From Bacteroidales bacterium (lineage in GTDB: Bacteria; Bacteroidota; Bacteroidia; Bacteroidales; Tenuifilaceae): a stretch of 33,522 nt of DNA. The notes beneath the pieces were generated by a model. That model had not been told where the DNA came from. It was given only the letters and a program-made list of their open reading frames with translations, and did not search any database. Every line of letters starts with the position of its first letter. Position 1 is the stretch's first letter. This document shows, one piece after another, positions 1-8,365 of the stretch. The translations under genes were made by a program, and so were the position numbers. Location of the stretch: contig RPRQ01000052.1 of the NCBI GenBank assembly GCA_003818205.1, positions 1 through 33,522 of the forward strand, read 5' to 3'.

Positions 1-159
1 AGAAGCAATTATAAAAACAGACTGAGTATGAAAATGCAAAAGAATCATTAACACGAAAAAAATAAATATTTTCTCTGTGAAACTCTGTGCCCTCTCCCGA
101 TACATCGGGACGGGCTGTTTCTCTGTGGTGAATAGTTAGATAAAAAGAAATGGTTGGAA

Positions 160-1125
160 CTATTTCCACCTTTTATCTTGCCATTCCTTTTGCTCTTGAT
201 CCGTTAAAAACGTCCAAGCAACAAACCGGCTAACCTTTTGCCCTTGAGCCATTTTAATGGTTTGTATCTCAAGGGCATTAGAAGTCTTAAGGGCTTTATA
301 AACTGGGGGTAAAGTTGCACTTTTCGAGACCAGTGATGTGAACCAAAAGCATTGTTTAGGAATTTCAGCGCTTTGTACTATCATCTTTTGAAGAAAAGCT
401 TCCTCACCCCCTTTATACCAAAGCTCATTGCTCATTCCACCAAAGTTTAGGATGACCTTATCCCCTTTTCGTAAGCCAAGGTTAACTAGCTTCCGATTAC
501 TTTTTTCAGCAGCCTCTTGGGCTGATGCGTGAAAGGGTGGGTTGCATACTGTAAAGGCGTACTTCTCATCAGGTCGAACTATATTTCTGAAAATATTGTC
601 AGATGATTGCTGTAATCGAATCTCAACACGATTGGTAAGAATTGGGTTTGAATCAACAATTCTTTGGGCAGAATCAATTGCCTTTTTGTCAATATCCGAT
701 CCCACAAAACGCCAACCATACTCTTTTACCCCAATAATAGGATAAACGCAATTGGCTCCTAGGCCGATATCTAGCCCAACAATACTTTCACCCCGAGGTA
801 TGACCCCTTCATTGTCGGACGCGAGAAGATCGGCGATGTGATGAATATAATCGGCACGACCTGGGATTGGAGGACAAAGATAATTAGCCGGAATATCCCA
901 ATGCTTAATTTCATAGAATTGAATCAATAACGCTTTGTTTAGCGCTTTAACAGCAGCAGGGTTAGCAAAATCAATCGATTCGTTTCCGTATTGATTGATG
1001 AATACGAATGGCTTCAGCCCTTTACAGCAAAATATCAATTCCTGAAAATTATATCCAAAACGATGGGGGTTGCGTGGGTGTAACCCCATTTTTTCGGATT
1101 GATTTATTTGAGTTCGGGATGACAT
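160..1125 (-). CDS. rlmF: 23S rRNA (adenine(1618)-N6)-methyltransferase RlmF
   Basis: A SAM-dependent methyltransferase that makes m6A at position 1618 of 23S rRNA in the cytoplasm (family knowledge). The 321-aa product has the family opening MGLHPRNPHRFGYNF (residues 13-27), a SAM-binding loop LDIGLGANCVYPI (118-130), the acidic GSDID loop (142-146) and the adenine-methylase signature NPPF (195-198). E. coli RlmF has a similar length. The family-conserved part begins at Met13, so the true start may be position 1089 instead of 1125. It stands alone. Its flanks carry degenerate copies of a non-coding repeat (TCTGTGGTGAATAGT at 122-136, inverted at 1303-1317). Assignment is firm. Confidence 0.93.
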   Translation of the reverse strand: MSSRTQINQSEKMGLHPRNPHRFGYNFQELIFCCKGLKPFVFINQYGNESIDFANPAAVKALNKALLIQFYEIKHWDIPANYLCPPIPGRADYIHHIADLLASDNEGVIPRGESIVGLDIGLGANCVYPIIGVKEYGWRFVGSDIDKKAIDSAQRIVDSNPILTNRVEIRLQQSSDNIFRNIVRPDEKYAFTVCNPPFHASAQEAAEKSNRKLVNLGLRKGDKVILNFGGMSNELWYKGGEEAFLQKMIVQSAEIPKQCFWFTSLVSKSATLPPVYKALKTSNALEIQTIKMAQGQKVSRFVAWTFLTDQEQKEWQDKRWK

Positions 1126-1433
1126 GCTTAATGCAATTTTTCTTGTGTAGCAAAGTTAACCCATTAGATTGGAAATTTGCTATTGCGGCCAAAGCGTTCA
1201 GGCTATACGAGCTGAATTGTTTCAGTTTACAATAGCAAAGCCTTTATTTCGCTAATATTCCTCACTAATCTTAATAGGTTCAGCTATCATTCAATTTTTT
1301 GTACTATTCACCACAGATACCGAACTGCCTATCAGCAGGTCCGTGTCTCTGTGGTTATTTTTTTCTTTCTTTACAACCGCTGAATAGTTACAATTTTTTT
1401 ATTTATCTTTCGATTGCATTAGGAACATATTTC

Positions 1434-3356
1434 ATGAGAATAATTATGAGGTTTTTAAGCCGCTCAGCTTTGGTGGTTATAATATTAACTATTTCAATTA
1501 ATTGTATATCACAATCAACCGATATTTTTACTCCCATAAATATTCAAAAAGCTTTTGCCAAGAGAACTCGTTCAAACGATGGTAAACCCGGGATTGTTTA
1601 TTGGCAAAATCGAGCCGATTACAGGATAGATGTTGCTCTCGATCCCAAAACCCTTTTGATTTCAGGTAAAGAAACAATAACCTACACCAACAATAGCCCC
1701 GATACGCTTAAACATCTCATCTTTCATTTATTCCCTAATATGTACAAAAAGGGGAATATGCGGGATTCAGATATTGATCCTACCGATGAATCGGATGGCG
1801 TGGCTATCGACAAATTTGCAGTAAACGACCATGAAATGGATGCTAAGCAAATGGCCGATCAGCTTTACACCGAGCATACGCTACTTAAGCTAAGCCTTAA
1901 ATCCTTTTTGCTACCCGATAAGCAGGTTTCGATCACAATTCATTGGCATTATACGTTGAATCGGAACTCGCACATACGAACAGGATTAGTCGATTCTACA
2001 AGTTTTTTTGTTGCCTATTTTTTTCCACGAATAGCCGTTTACGATGATATTGATGGCTGGAACTACTACAAATACACCAATGAGCAGGAATTTTATAACG
2101 ATTTTGGTTTGTTTGATGTTACCATATCGATGCCTAAGGGTTATCTGGTATGGGCTACGGGAACGCTAACAAATCCAAATGAAGTTTTAAGCGAAAAATA
2201 TTCAAATAGATTTAAAGCGGTATCCCAGTCAAACGTTATAATGCATATTGTTGACACTACGGATTTGCAAAAAGGGGGTATTACAAAATCCAATGATTTC
2301 AATAAATGGCATTTTATGGCCGAAAACGTTAACGACTTTGCCTTCGGTACAAGCAACCATTACCTTTGGGATGCAGTTTCCATAATAGCCGATAAGCAAA
2401 CCGGTAGGAAGGTTTTGCTTGATGTGGCCTACAATAAAGATTCGAAGGAGTTTTCTAATGTCATATCAATCGGTCGAAAATCAATCGATTTGATGACTAA
2501 TAGCTTTCCTGCTTTTCCCTTCCCTTTTCCCAAATTCACTATTTTTAACGGGTTAAGCGAAATGGAATACCCGATGATGGCCAATAACCGATCAATAGAG
2601 GATGTTCATAGCCTTATCGACCTTACGGCGCACGAGCTATTCCATTCCTATTTTCCCTTCTATTGTGGTTTTAATGAAGTTAAGTATGCCTGGATGGACG
2701 AGGGGTTAACCTCTCTAGCAACCTACTATTTTGTTAAGGAGCTGGATGCAAACTACGAAAGAGTATGCTTTGTTGAGGAGTATCAGCCCGATATGGGAAC
2801 TACCCTCGATTTACCCATTTTTACCAATTCAAGCGTGTTACGCCGTCCCGTTTACGATTATCTATCGTACCCTAAAGCAGCCTTATTCTTCCTATTCTTG
2901 AAGGATGTTCTGGGTGACGAGGTATTTAATAAATCCATTCAGGAATTTATTACCCGATGGAGCGGTAAACACCCTCTGCCTTACGACTTATTGAATACGA
3001 TTTCAAACGTATCGGGGAGGGATATTAATTGGTTCATTAAACCATGGGTATTTGAGTTTGGCTACGTGGATATGGGAGTGGAGATTGCTGAAAGAAATGA
3101 AAAATACTTTATTAAAATAGAACGGCTAGGCAATTACCCTGCCCCAATTAACCTTAAAGTATTCTACGAGGATGGAGTGACTGAAATCGTTCATCATTCA
3201 GCAGAGGTATGGAAGAATAGGGAGACTAGTTTCACTATAGAAAAATTTATTTACAAGAAAATCATTAAGGTCGAACTTCTCGATGAGCATGGAATTGATG
3301 TAAACCCTTCCAATAACTCATTTACGGCGAATAGATGGAGGTCGAATAATCGGTAA
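1434..3356 (+). CDS. Secreted M1-family zinc metallopeptidase
   Basis: Exported zinc aminopeptidase-like protein of the gluzincin M1 family. The open frame reaches back to 1299, but the ATGs at 1434 and 1446 precede a hydrophobic signal peptide (RSALVVIILTISINCISQ), so I place the start there. The zinc site is complete: HELFH near residue 400, eighteen residues, then the third-ligand Glu in WMDEGL. Upstream, NGLSEMEYPMM matches the family's GxMEN-like exopeptidase loop. The C-terminal 150 residues resemble the usual helical and beta tail. Length of about 640 aa fits Bacteroidota M1 peptidases. Its substrate cannot be told from sequence. It converges on the polyferredoxin gene with a 54-bp gap. 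Confidence 0.88.
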   Translation: MRIIMRFLSRSALVVIILTISINCISQSTDIFTPINIQKAFAKRTRSNDGKPGIVYWQNRADYRIDVALDPKTLLISGKETITYTNNSPDTLKHLIFHLFPNMYKKGNMRDSDIDPTDESDGVAIDKFAVNDHEMDAKQMADQLYTEHTLLKLSLKSFLLPDKQVSITIHWHYTLNRNSHIRTGLVDSTSFFVAYFFPRIAVYDDIDGWNYYKYTNEQEFYNDFGLFDVTISMPKGYLVWATGTLTNPNEVLSEKYSNRFKAVSQSNVIMHIVDTTDLQKGGITKSNDFNKWHFMAENVNDFAFGTSNHYLWDAVSIIADKQTGRKVLLDVAYNKDSKEFSNVISIGRKSIDLMTNSFPAFPFPFPKFTIFNGLSEMEYPMMANNRSIEDVHSLIDLTAHELFHSYFPFYCGFNEVKYAWMDEGLTSLATYYFVKELDANYERVCFVEEYQPDMGTTLDLPIFTNSSVLRRPVYDYLSYPKAALFFLFLKDVLGDEVFNKSIQEFITRWSGKHPLPYDLLNTISNVSGRDINWFIKPWVFEFGYVDMGVEIAERNEKYFIKIERLGNYPAPINLKVFYEDGVTEIVHHSAEVWKNRETSFTIEKFIYKKIIKVELLDEHGIDVNPSNNSFTANRWRSNNR

Positions 3357-3410
3357 CCTTTTAACCGATCATTATAGTTCGAACCCACAACCGACAACCC
3401 ACACCTAACT

Positions 3411-5003
3411 CTACTTCATTGTTCTATTGTACTCCAACCCGCTAATTGAATGTGAAGCCCTCTCTATTCTAACCACCCTGTAGCGTAAATCTATAATTTG
3501 GGTTGCATTATCCGAGTAGGTTTTTTCAACCTGTTTCTGCTCAACCAAATTTTTGATGGATTCTTCTGAGATAGATGAATCGTTTAACGTGTAAACGGTA
3601 ACCCTTACAGGGCAATCGAATTCGGAGGTAAACCCTAATACCATTCGATTCTGCTTTAGAAGCATGGTTAGGTAGTTCGTATCGTAGGGGTCGAAGAAAT
3701 TGTCAACCTTTAAGCTGAAAACGCTAACGCTATCAGCCTCGGTTAATCCTTTTTTAATGGCAACTTTAACAGGAACAAAAATTGATTCTTGTATGCCAAG
3801 GGTATCAATTTCGCTAGGGTTAAACCAAATCTTTACGGTATGAGTAGCAACATAGGTTGAAACACCGGTTACCCCTTTCACCCTTCGCATCTTGTTGGCA
3901 AAGCTCGATGAGCTACCAAAACACTTGATATTCTTTAACCCTGACTGCTCGTAGATGCTCATCCGATGTTTGGCTTTTATATCTCCCCAATACTGCGAAA
4001 TGGTTGGAACTTCAAACGATTTTCCGATGATAATTCCAATGGTTATTAGTATTGCTAGAATAAAAGCAGGAAGCCATTTCTTCCCTTTTCGGTTAATGGC
4101 CAGGGTGTCCTTTTCGGGGCATACGTGAAGGCAGTCGCCGCACATATTACAGTCAACATGCTTAACTGTTCTCTGAGACGCTACATCAATGGCCTGTGGG
4201 CAAATCCTGCTGCATAGCTGACAGCTTGTGCAGGTTGCGGTATTTCTAGTTATCTTGAGTAACGGAAAAACCTTACCATCGATGCTTAGCAGTTCGAGGA
4301 GGTAAGCTGTAATGCTGAGTAGTGCAAGTAGCCAAACAAAGCTGATATCTATCCCCGAATAGGTGAGGGTTGCGTATAACCCTGTTAGCCCTATGAAAAG
4401 AATAAAAAACCTAAATATATTCGATAACGCCCCCAACGGACAGATGTACTTACACCAAAATAGCCTGATATAGAAAGAACCGAGAATTACAAGGGCAATG
4501 GCGGTAATTGCCATGATAATGGATACATCCGAATCGAACCCCGATGTGGTAGCATAGTAAGGATCGAATTTTTTGCAGAAAAGTTCGCTTGATGTAATCG
4601 AAAAGTAAAAGGTGATGAATAGAATTATGTACTTTAGGGAGCGTAACCCCTTATCGGCTATTCCTGTAATTGTATAACACATTTTAAGTTTTTCACCTAA
4701 TCGGCCAATCCACTCCGAGATGGTTCCGATTGGGCAGATAAAGGAGCAGAATAGCTTACTAACCAAAACGATTACTGCTATTAATGTAAGCCCCATTACA
4801 ATCTGTACGCTGGTCATTGAGCAGGCTAGGGAATTATTTACAAAGTAGCTCGATAGCGCTTGAATCCCCCCTAGGGGACAGTATGTTTCAAAGTCGGGGG
4901 AATAGTTTTTGTCGGTGTAAAAACGAATGCCCATGTAAACGAGTAGCCCGATGATAGCCAGCTGAAAGAATAGCCTGTAGGGATTGATTTTGATTTTCTT
5001 CAT
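3411..5003 (-). CDS. Membrane polyferredoxin (NapH/YccM-like 4Fe-4S protein) with HMA-like tail
   Basis: A 530-aa inner-membrane electron-transfer protein. It has an N-terminal TM helix (residues 12-26), further TM segments near 66-85, 122-137, 160-180, 196-212 and 221-240, and one at 312-328. Two membrane-associated CxxxCP motifs occur (CSFICP 86-91, CKYICP 184-189), followed by two 4Fe-4S ferredoxin motifs (CTSCQLCSRICP 258-269, CNMCGDCLHVCP 285-296). This order is typical of NapH/CcoG/YccM-type proteins. Residues from about 355 to 400 read like a heavy-metal-associated fold (GLKNIKCFGSSSSF followed by VKGVTGVSTY) but keep one Cys instead of CxxC. It lies beside a Cys-rich small protein and a sensor kinase. 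Its electron donor and acceptor are unknown. Confidence 0.8.
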   Translation of the reverse strand: MKKIKINPYRLFFQLAIIGLLVYMGIRFYTDKNYSPDFETYCPLGGIQALSSYFVNNSLACSMTSVQIVMGLTLIAVIVLVSKLFCSFICPIGTISEWIGRLGEKLKMCYTITGIADKGLRSLKYIILFITFYFSITSSELFCKKFDPYYATTSGFDSDVSIIMAITAIALVILGSFYIRLFWCKYICPLGALSNIFRFFILFIGLTGLYATLTYSGIDISFVWLLALLSITAYLLELLSIDGKVFPLLKITRNTATCTSCQLCSRICPQAIDVASQRTVKHVDCNMCGDCLHVCPEKDTLAINRKGKKWLPAFILAILITIGIIIGKSFEVPTISQYWGDIKAKHRMSIYEQSGLKNIKCFGSSSSFANKMRRVKGVTGVSTYVATHTVKIWFNPSEIDTLGIQESIFVPVKVAIKKGLTEADSVSVFSLKVDNFFDPYDTNYLTMLLKQNRMVLGFTSEFDCPVRVTVYTLNDSSISEESIKNLVEQKQVEKTYSDNATQIIDLRYRVVRIERASHSISGLEYNRTMK

Positions 5004-5368
5004 ACTATTTTTAACATTATTAACCGAGAAAAAAACCTAAATTCAATAGATCGCAGCGATGCTGCTTCTAGCTAAAATAAAATCGTCTATTCTACAAATA
5101 GATCGCAGCGATGCTGCTTTTCTATAGTCGCATAGCGATGACCTATTTGTAGTAATTAGAGTAAAACCAAATTCAAGCCCCATTAGGCCTGCCTGCCGCC
5201 TGCCTGCCGGTAGGCAGGGTAGGCAGGGGCGACCTATACATTGAATGCAGTAATACCAAGTATTTCATGAATAATATAAAATTTTAGTCGGTCAGTAATG
5301 TATTTTTAAATAAAAAACCCCAGCAAAATGTAAACGCTGGGGGAGTAAAGGTAATCAATGAAACCTAA
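5004..5368. repeat. Intergenic palindromic and direct repeats
   Basis: No gene is visible in this 365-bp gap. The word GATCGCAGCGATGCTGCTT occurs at 5049-5067 and again at 5101-5119. The second copy sits in a longer inverted repeat (TACAAATAG at 5093-5101 against CTATTTGTA at 5143-5151, with ATCGC/GCGAT inside). At 5187-5227 there is a GC-rich palindrome cluster built from GCCTGCC and GGCAGGC words, REP-like and different in base composition from its surroundings. A terminator for the next gene closes the gap. Confidence 0.7.
5312..5343 (-). terminator. Rho-independent terminator of the Cys-rich protein gene
   Basis: Read on the minus strand, a stem CCCCAGCG/GCTGGGG with an 11-nt loop is followed directly by a run of T. 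It lies 26 bp after the stop codon of the gene that starts at 5749. Confidence 0.8.
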
Positions 5369-5749
5369 CTAATTCGATTTCTTTTTACAATCTTTTTTAC
5401 AGTCAGCTGATTTTGTGCAACCTGCGGCTGAATTGTGAGGACACTCCTTTGTAGCGCAAGCAGCTGATTTCGCGCATGCTTCTTTTTTATCACATTTTGC
5501 GCACTTCTCTTTATCGCACTTGGCTTTATCGTGAGTACATGCTGATTGGCATGCGCTTGCAGTGGTATTCGCTGGGGCAGTTGCATCTAAGCAGGTTGAT
5601 GCGCTTGGGCAACCCTTGCAGCTTTCAGGAACATTTCCATCGGTTTGCTCCGTTGCAATAGCTTTACCGTTTTGAGCAGAAATTCCAACCACAACGATAA
5701 GCGCAAGAACAACAACGCTTGCAGCGATAACTAAAATTCTTCTTTTCAT
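5369..5749 (-). CDS. Small membrane-anchored cysteine-rich protein
   Basis: A 126-aa protein with an N-terminal hydrophobic segment (residues 5-23, ILVIAASVVVLALIVVVGI) that is a signal peptide or anchor, then a low-complexity exported region with 14 cysteines, many lysines and alanines, in pairs such as CKGC, CDKEKC and CAKC. There is no CxxCH heme motif. The spacing looks like metal binding (thiolate clusters) more than a defined enzyme; I do not recognise a named family. It has its own terminator at 5312-5343 and a divergent TAnnTTTG promoter toward the sensor kinase. A metal-chelating or redox-buffering role linked to the kinase is inference only. Confidence 0.6.
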   Translation of the reverse strand: MKRRILVIAASVVVLALIVVVGISAQNGKAIATEQTDGNVPESCKGCPSASTCLDATAPANTTASACQSACTHDKAKCDKEKCAKCDKKEACAKSAACATKECPHNSAAGCTKSADCKKDCKKKSN

Positions 5750-5779
5750 TTTTATTGAGTTTTATTAGTTTTCTGGCAA

Positions 5780-5787
5780 CAAAGTTA
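5780..5787 (-). promoter_or_regulatory. Bacteroidetes -7 box for the Cys-rich gene
   Basis: On the minus strand the sequence reads TAACTTTG, a full match to TAnnTTTG, 30 bp before the ATG at 5749. I see no good -33 TTTG at the usual spacing. Confidence 0.5.
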
Positions 5788-5873
5788 TTCTTATTTGCAA
5801 TTGGGTTACGTTATACGCTGGTTAATTCATGTTATAGAAATGTTAAATTTCTGATAATTAAACAAATCATTAC

Positions 5874-5881
5874 TATTTTTG
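5874..5881 (+). promoter_or_regulatory. Bacteroidetes -7 box for the sensor kinase
   Basis: TATTTTTG matches TAnnTTTG and ends only 4 nt before the ATG at 5886. If used, the mRNA would have almost no leader. Confidence 0.45.
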
Positions 5882-5885
5882 TACC

Positions 5886-7118
5886 ATGAATCGATCGAAA
5901 TTTCAACTACTCCTGCTAATCACCACAATGGTTTGCTTAATCGCATTGGTAGGAATTCAAGTAAATTGGATTCTTAAGGAGGCAAAGCTACAGGAGGCTC
6001 AGTTTAGCCGTAGCGTAGGGATGGCGCTTAACCGAATCGAAAATAACCTCGAAAAGTATAAGAATTGTACCAAGCAAAAACGTTGCTCATCGTGTAGGCT
6101 TTTAACCGTTACCCTTAAACAGGCTGCAAACATCGACTCTATCATTAAAAGCGACCTAAACTTCTATGGCATTAACCTCGACTTCAATTACGATATTATC
6201 GATTTGGCTATCGATAAGGAGAAGATTACCCGTGGATGCTATATCACTACCAATTTAGCCCATAAGATTGAGCAAAAGGGGTACGAGCTGAAGATTAACT
6301 TCCCAAAGAAGCGAGATTTTATTTTAGCACAAGTTGGAACCATATTCATTACCTCTATTATACTCGTAGTTCTTGTAACAGTCTCATTTTTATTGATATA
6401 TAGATTCTACCGAAAGGAGAAGCAGCTTACGGATCATGTTCGTGATTTTATCAACAATATGACCCACGAATTCAATACCCCTCTCACCAATATTGGCTTT
6501 GCCAATAGCATGATTACAAAGCATAGGCTAATCGAAAACGATGCTAAGCTGATGTCCTATTCAGGGATTATCAGGGATGAGCACCAACGGCTGAAAGAGA
6601 GGGTTGAGCTGCTGCTCAAAACATCGCAGAGCGATGCCATTCTACCAACTAGCCTCGAAACCGTCGATTTGGCCAAGGTGGTTGAGGATGTTGTTGAATC
6701 GTTTCAACCTCAGATAGATGAAAAAAAAGGATCGGTTTCGATTCTCAAATCGGGCGATGACTTTACCCTCAGAAGCAATATCGATCAGCTCCATATCGCC
6801 ATTGGTAATCTAATCGATAATGCCCTTAAATACTGCGATAAACCCCCACGGATAGATATTCATATTAAATCAAAACCCAATAACCTGATCGTTGAAATTG
6901 TTGATAATGGGGTGGGTATCTCAGCCGAACATCTACAGAATATATTCGAAAAGTTTTATCGCATTCCACAGGGCGATACTCACAACGTCAAAGGGTTTGG
7001 ACTAGGGCTATTCCACGTTAAAACTATTGTTGAAAGGCTAGGAGGGAGGATATCCGTTTCGAGCGCTAAGGGGAAGGGGAGTACTTTTATTATTGAGATT
7101 GTGAGAAGTGAGAGATGA
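5886..7118 (+). CDS. Two-component sensor histidine kinase
   Basis: A 410-aa inner-membrane kinase. TM1 spans about residues 8-29 and TM2 about 149-172, enclosing a 120-residue periplasmic sensor. A DHp helix carries the phospho-accepting His194 (NNMTHEFNTPL). The HATPase domain has N box (GNLIDNALKYC), G1 (VDNGVGIS), F box (FEKFYRI) and G2 (GFGLGLFHVK). The sensor is unusual in holding a cysteine cluster (C61, C67, C70, with C118), which would suit metal or redox sensing; that is inference. It runs with the response regulator 87 bp downstream and is divergent from a Cys-rich exported protein, a plausible target gene. Confidence 0.9.
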   Translation: MNRSKFQLLLLITTMVCLIALVGIQVNWILKEAKLQEAQFSRSVGMALNRIENNLEKYKNCTKQKRCSSCRLLTVTLKQAANIDSIIKSDLNFYGINLDFNYDIIDLAIDKEKITRGCYITTNLAHKIEQKGYELKINFPKKRDFILAQVGTIFITSIILVVLVTVSFLLIYRFYRKEKQLTDHVRDFINNMTHEFNTPLTNIGFANSMITKHRLIENDAKLMSYSGIIRDEHQRLKERVELLLKTSQSDAILPTSLETVDLAKVVEDVVESFQPQIDEKKGSVSILKSGDDFTLRSNIDQLHIAIGNLIDNALKYCDKPPRIDIHIKSKPNNLIVEIVDNGVGISAEHLQNIFEKFYRIPQGDTHNVKGFGLGLFHVKTIVERLGGRISVSSAKGKGSTFIIEIVRSER

Positions 7119-7205
7119 GAGGTGAGGAGTCGGGAGTCAGAAGTTAGGAGTCTGCAACACAGCAGCACAAAACGCAAAACACAGAACACAGCAACACAAA
7201 ATATT

Positions 7206-7940
7206 ATGTCCCAGAACAATACCATCAAACCAAATACAAGCAAGCTTCGCATTCTTCTCGTTGAGGATGATGTAAACCTTGGATTCCTTCTGGTTGACTA
7301 CCTCGAATCGCAGGGCTTTGACGTAAAGCTGTATAACGATGGTCTCGCAGGGTTAAAGGGATTCCAGATGGCCCCTTACGAATTATGCATTGTAGATATC
7401 ATGCTGCCCAATATGGATGGGTTTACCCTGATTGAGAAAATCAAGGAGATAAACGCGAGAGTTCCCATCATTATCCTTTCTGCCCGCTCCATGAAGGAGG
7501 ATAAGATTAAAGGCTTCGCCTTTGGGGTTGACGATTATATCACCAAGCCATTCGATGAGGAGGAGCTGCTTTACCGGATTAGGGCGATTATGAGCCGAAT
7601 CAGCCGGGAGCTAGATTCAAAAACAGCTGAATCGAAGGAGGTGATAGGCATTGGCTGTTATCTATTTGACTGCGAGAAGCAGGCGTTAGCCCTTAACGAC
7701 AGCACGATAAGGCTCACCATTAAGGAGGCGAATATTCTTAAAATCCTTTGTAAATCTAAAGGGCGACTGGTAAAGCGTGAGGAGCTGATGCTGGAGATTT
7801 GGGGCAATTCCGATTACTTCACGGGTCGTAGCCTCGATGTGTTTATCTCCAAGCTGCGTAAATACCTAAAAAACGATCCTAACCTACGAATCACTAGCAT
7901 TCCTACCGTTGGCTATATCCTTGAGGAGCTGAGTAAGTAA
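7206..7940 (+). CDS. OmpR/PhoB-family response regulator
   Basis: DNA-binding partner of the upstream kinase. The frame is open back to 7122, but that stretch (7100-7205) is a degenerate AG-rich low-complexity repeat, so I start at ATG 7206 (MSQNNTIKPNTSKLRILLVEDD, 244 aa). The receiver has acidic DD at 21-22, the phospho-accepting Asp64 (VDIMLPNMDGF), Thr/Ser at LSAR and Lys114 (DDYITKPFD). A winged-helix effector follows from about residue 145, ending with the typical SIPTVGYILEE. It is the last normal chromosomal gene before the cassette array. Confidence 0.92.
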   Translation: MSQNNTIKPNTSKLRILLVEDDVNLGFLLVDYLESQGFDVKLYNDGLAGLKGFQMAPYELCIVDIMLPNMDGFTLIEKIKEINARVPIIILSARSMKEDKIKGFAFGVDDYITKPFDEEELLYRIRAIMSRISRELDSKTAESKEVIGIGCYLFDCEKQALALNDSTIRLTIKEANILKILCKSKGRLVKREELMLEIWGNSDYFTGRSLDVFISKLRKYLKNDPNLRITSIPTVGYILEELSK

Positions 7941-8096
7941 GAAGTTGGAAGTTGGAAGTTGGAAGACAGAAGTTAGGAGTTGTAAGCAGAAAGTGAGAGC
8001 ATGTAAATTGGACGAGGTCGTTAATGCGTGTTAACGGAATACCCCTACATGTAACCCTGCATCTGGATAATAAGCAACTTTTCATAGCAATAGGTC
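7941..8096. other. Non-coding junction with AG-rich repeats
   Basis: The first 40 bases after the regulator repeat AAGTTGGAAGTTGG words similar to those at 7100-7160. Position 8051-8062 encodes VTLH in a frame different from the recombinase remnant that follows. It could be the piece that precedes the HxLRH box of such enzymes, cut off by an indel, but this is weak. Confidence 0.4.
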
Positions 8097-8297
8097 TGGC
8101 TGCACCCCTTCGCAACACATCTGCTCGAGAGCGGGGTTGACTTGCGCTACATCCGGAGCTTGCTCGGCCACTCCTCATCGAAGACCGCTGAGATATACAC
8201 CCATGTGGAGGGGCTAACAGTAAAAAGATGCGGAATCCCTTGGATATTACCTTACAGAAGTATAATTTTATGCAGAAAGGTTGAAACGTATACATAA
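8097..8297 (+). pseudogene. C-terminal remnant of a tyrosine recombinase (integrase)
   Basis: The frame starting after the stop at 8091-8093 reads [18 protein letters not shown], then [18 protein letters not shown] (8100-8207). This is the C-terminal catalytic block of tyrosine recombinases: box II normally xLRHSFATHLLE, then the LGH histidine, the T in SSSKT, and the nucleophile Tyr in IYTH at 8196-8198. The box II Arg is lost (LH in place of RH). No N-terminal or core-binding domain is present, and the tail after 8208 looks frameshifted (KRCGIPWIL where relatives have an xxIxNPLD-like end). It points toward the array and stops about 50 bp before the first cassette boundary. Whether it was an integron integrase cannot be told, because the part holding the IntI-specific patch is missing. 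Confidence 0.82.
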
Positions 8298-8304
8298 AGC
8301 AGAA

Positions 8305-8352
8305 ATAAACGCAATCGGGAGCTATTGAGCTGCGTTTATACAAATGTTAGGC
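8305..8352 (+). other. Candidate primary recombination site (attI-like)
   Basis: This is the left edge of the array. A 9-bp inverted repeat (ATAAACGCA 8305-8313, TGCGTTTAT 8331-8339) encloses two direct GAGCT words and ends 6 nt before the first boundary core GTTAGGC (8346-8352). Everything to the right is made of cassettes, while the left half lacks the arms shared by the attC-like sites, as expected of an attI. It could also be a hairpin ending transcription of the recombinase. Confidence 0.45.
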
Positions 8353-8365
8353 AATATAATATAGC

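Noticed and set aside
3348-3369. Stem ATCGGT/ACCGAT after the M1 peptidase as terminator
   Set aside because: The stem is only 6 bp and no T-run follows on either strand.
7122-7205. Longer N-terminus of the response regulator
   Set aside because: The stretch is AG-rich low-complexity repeat also seen after the gene; the receiver domain begins normally after ATG 7206.
7903-8343. 146-aa minus-strand frame over the junction
   Set aside because: It is the shadow of the recombinase remnant, which has clear family motifs on the plus strand.
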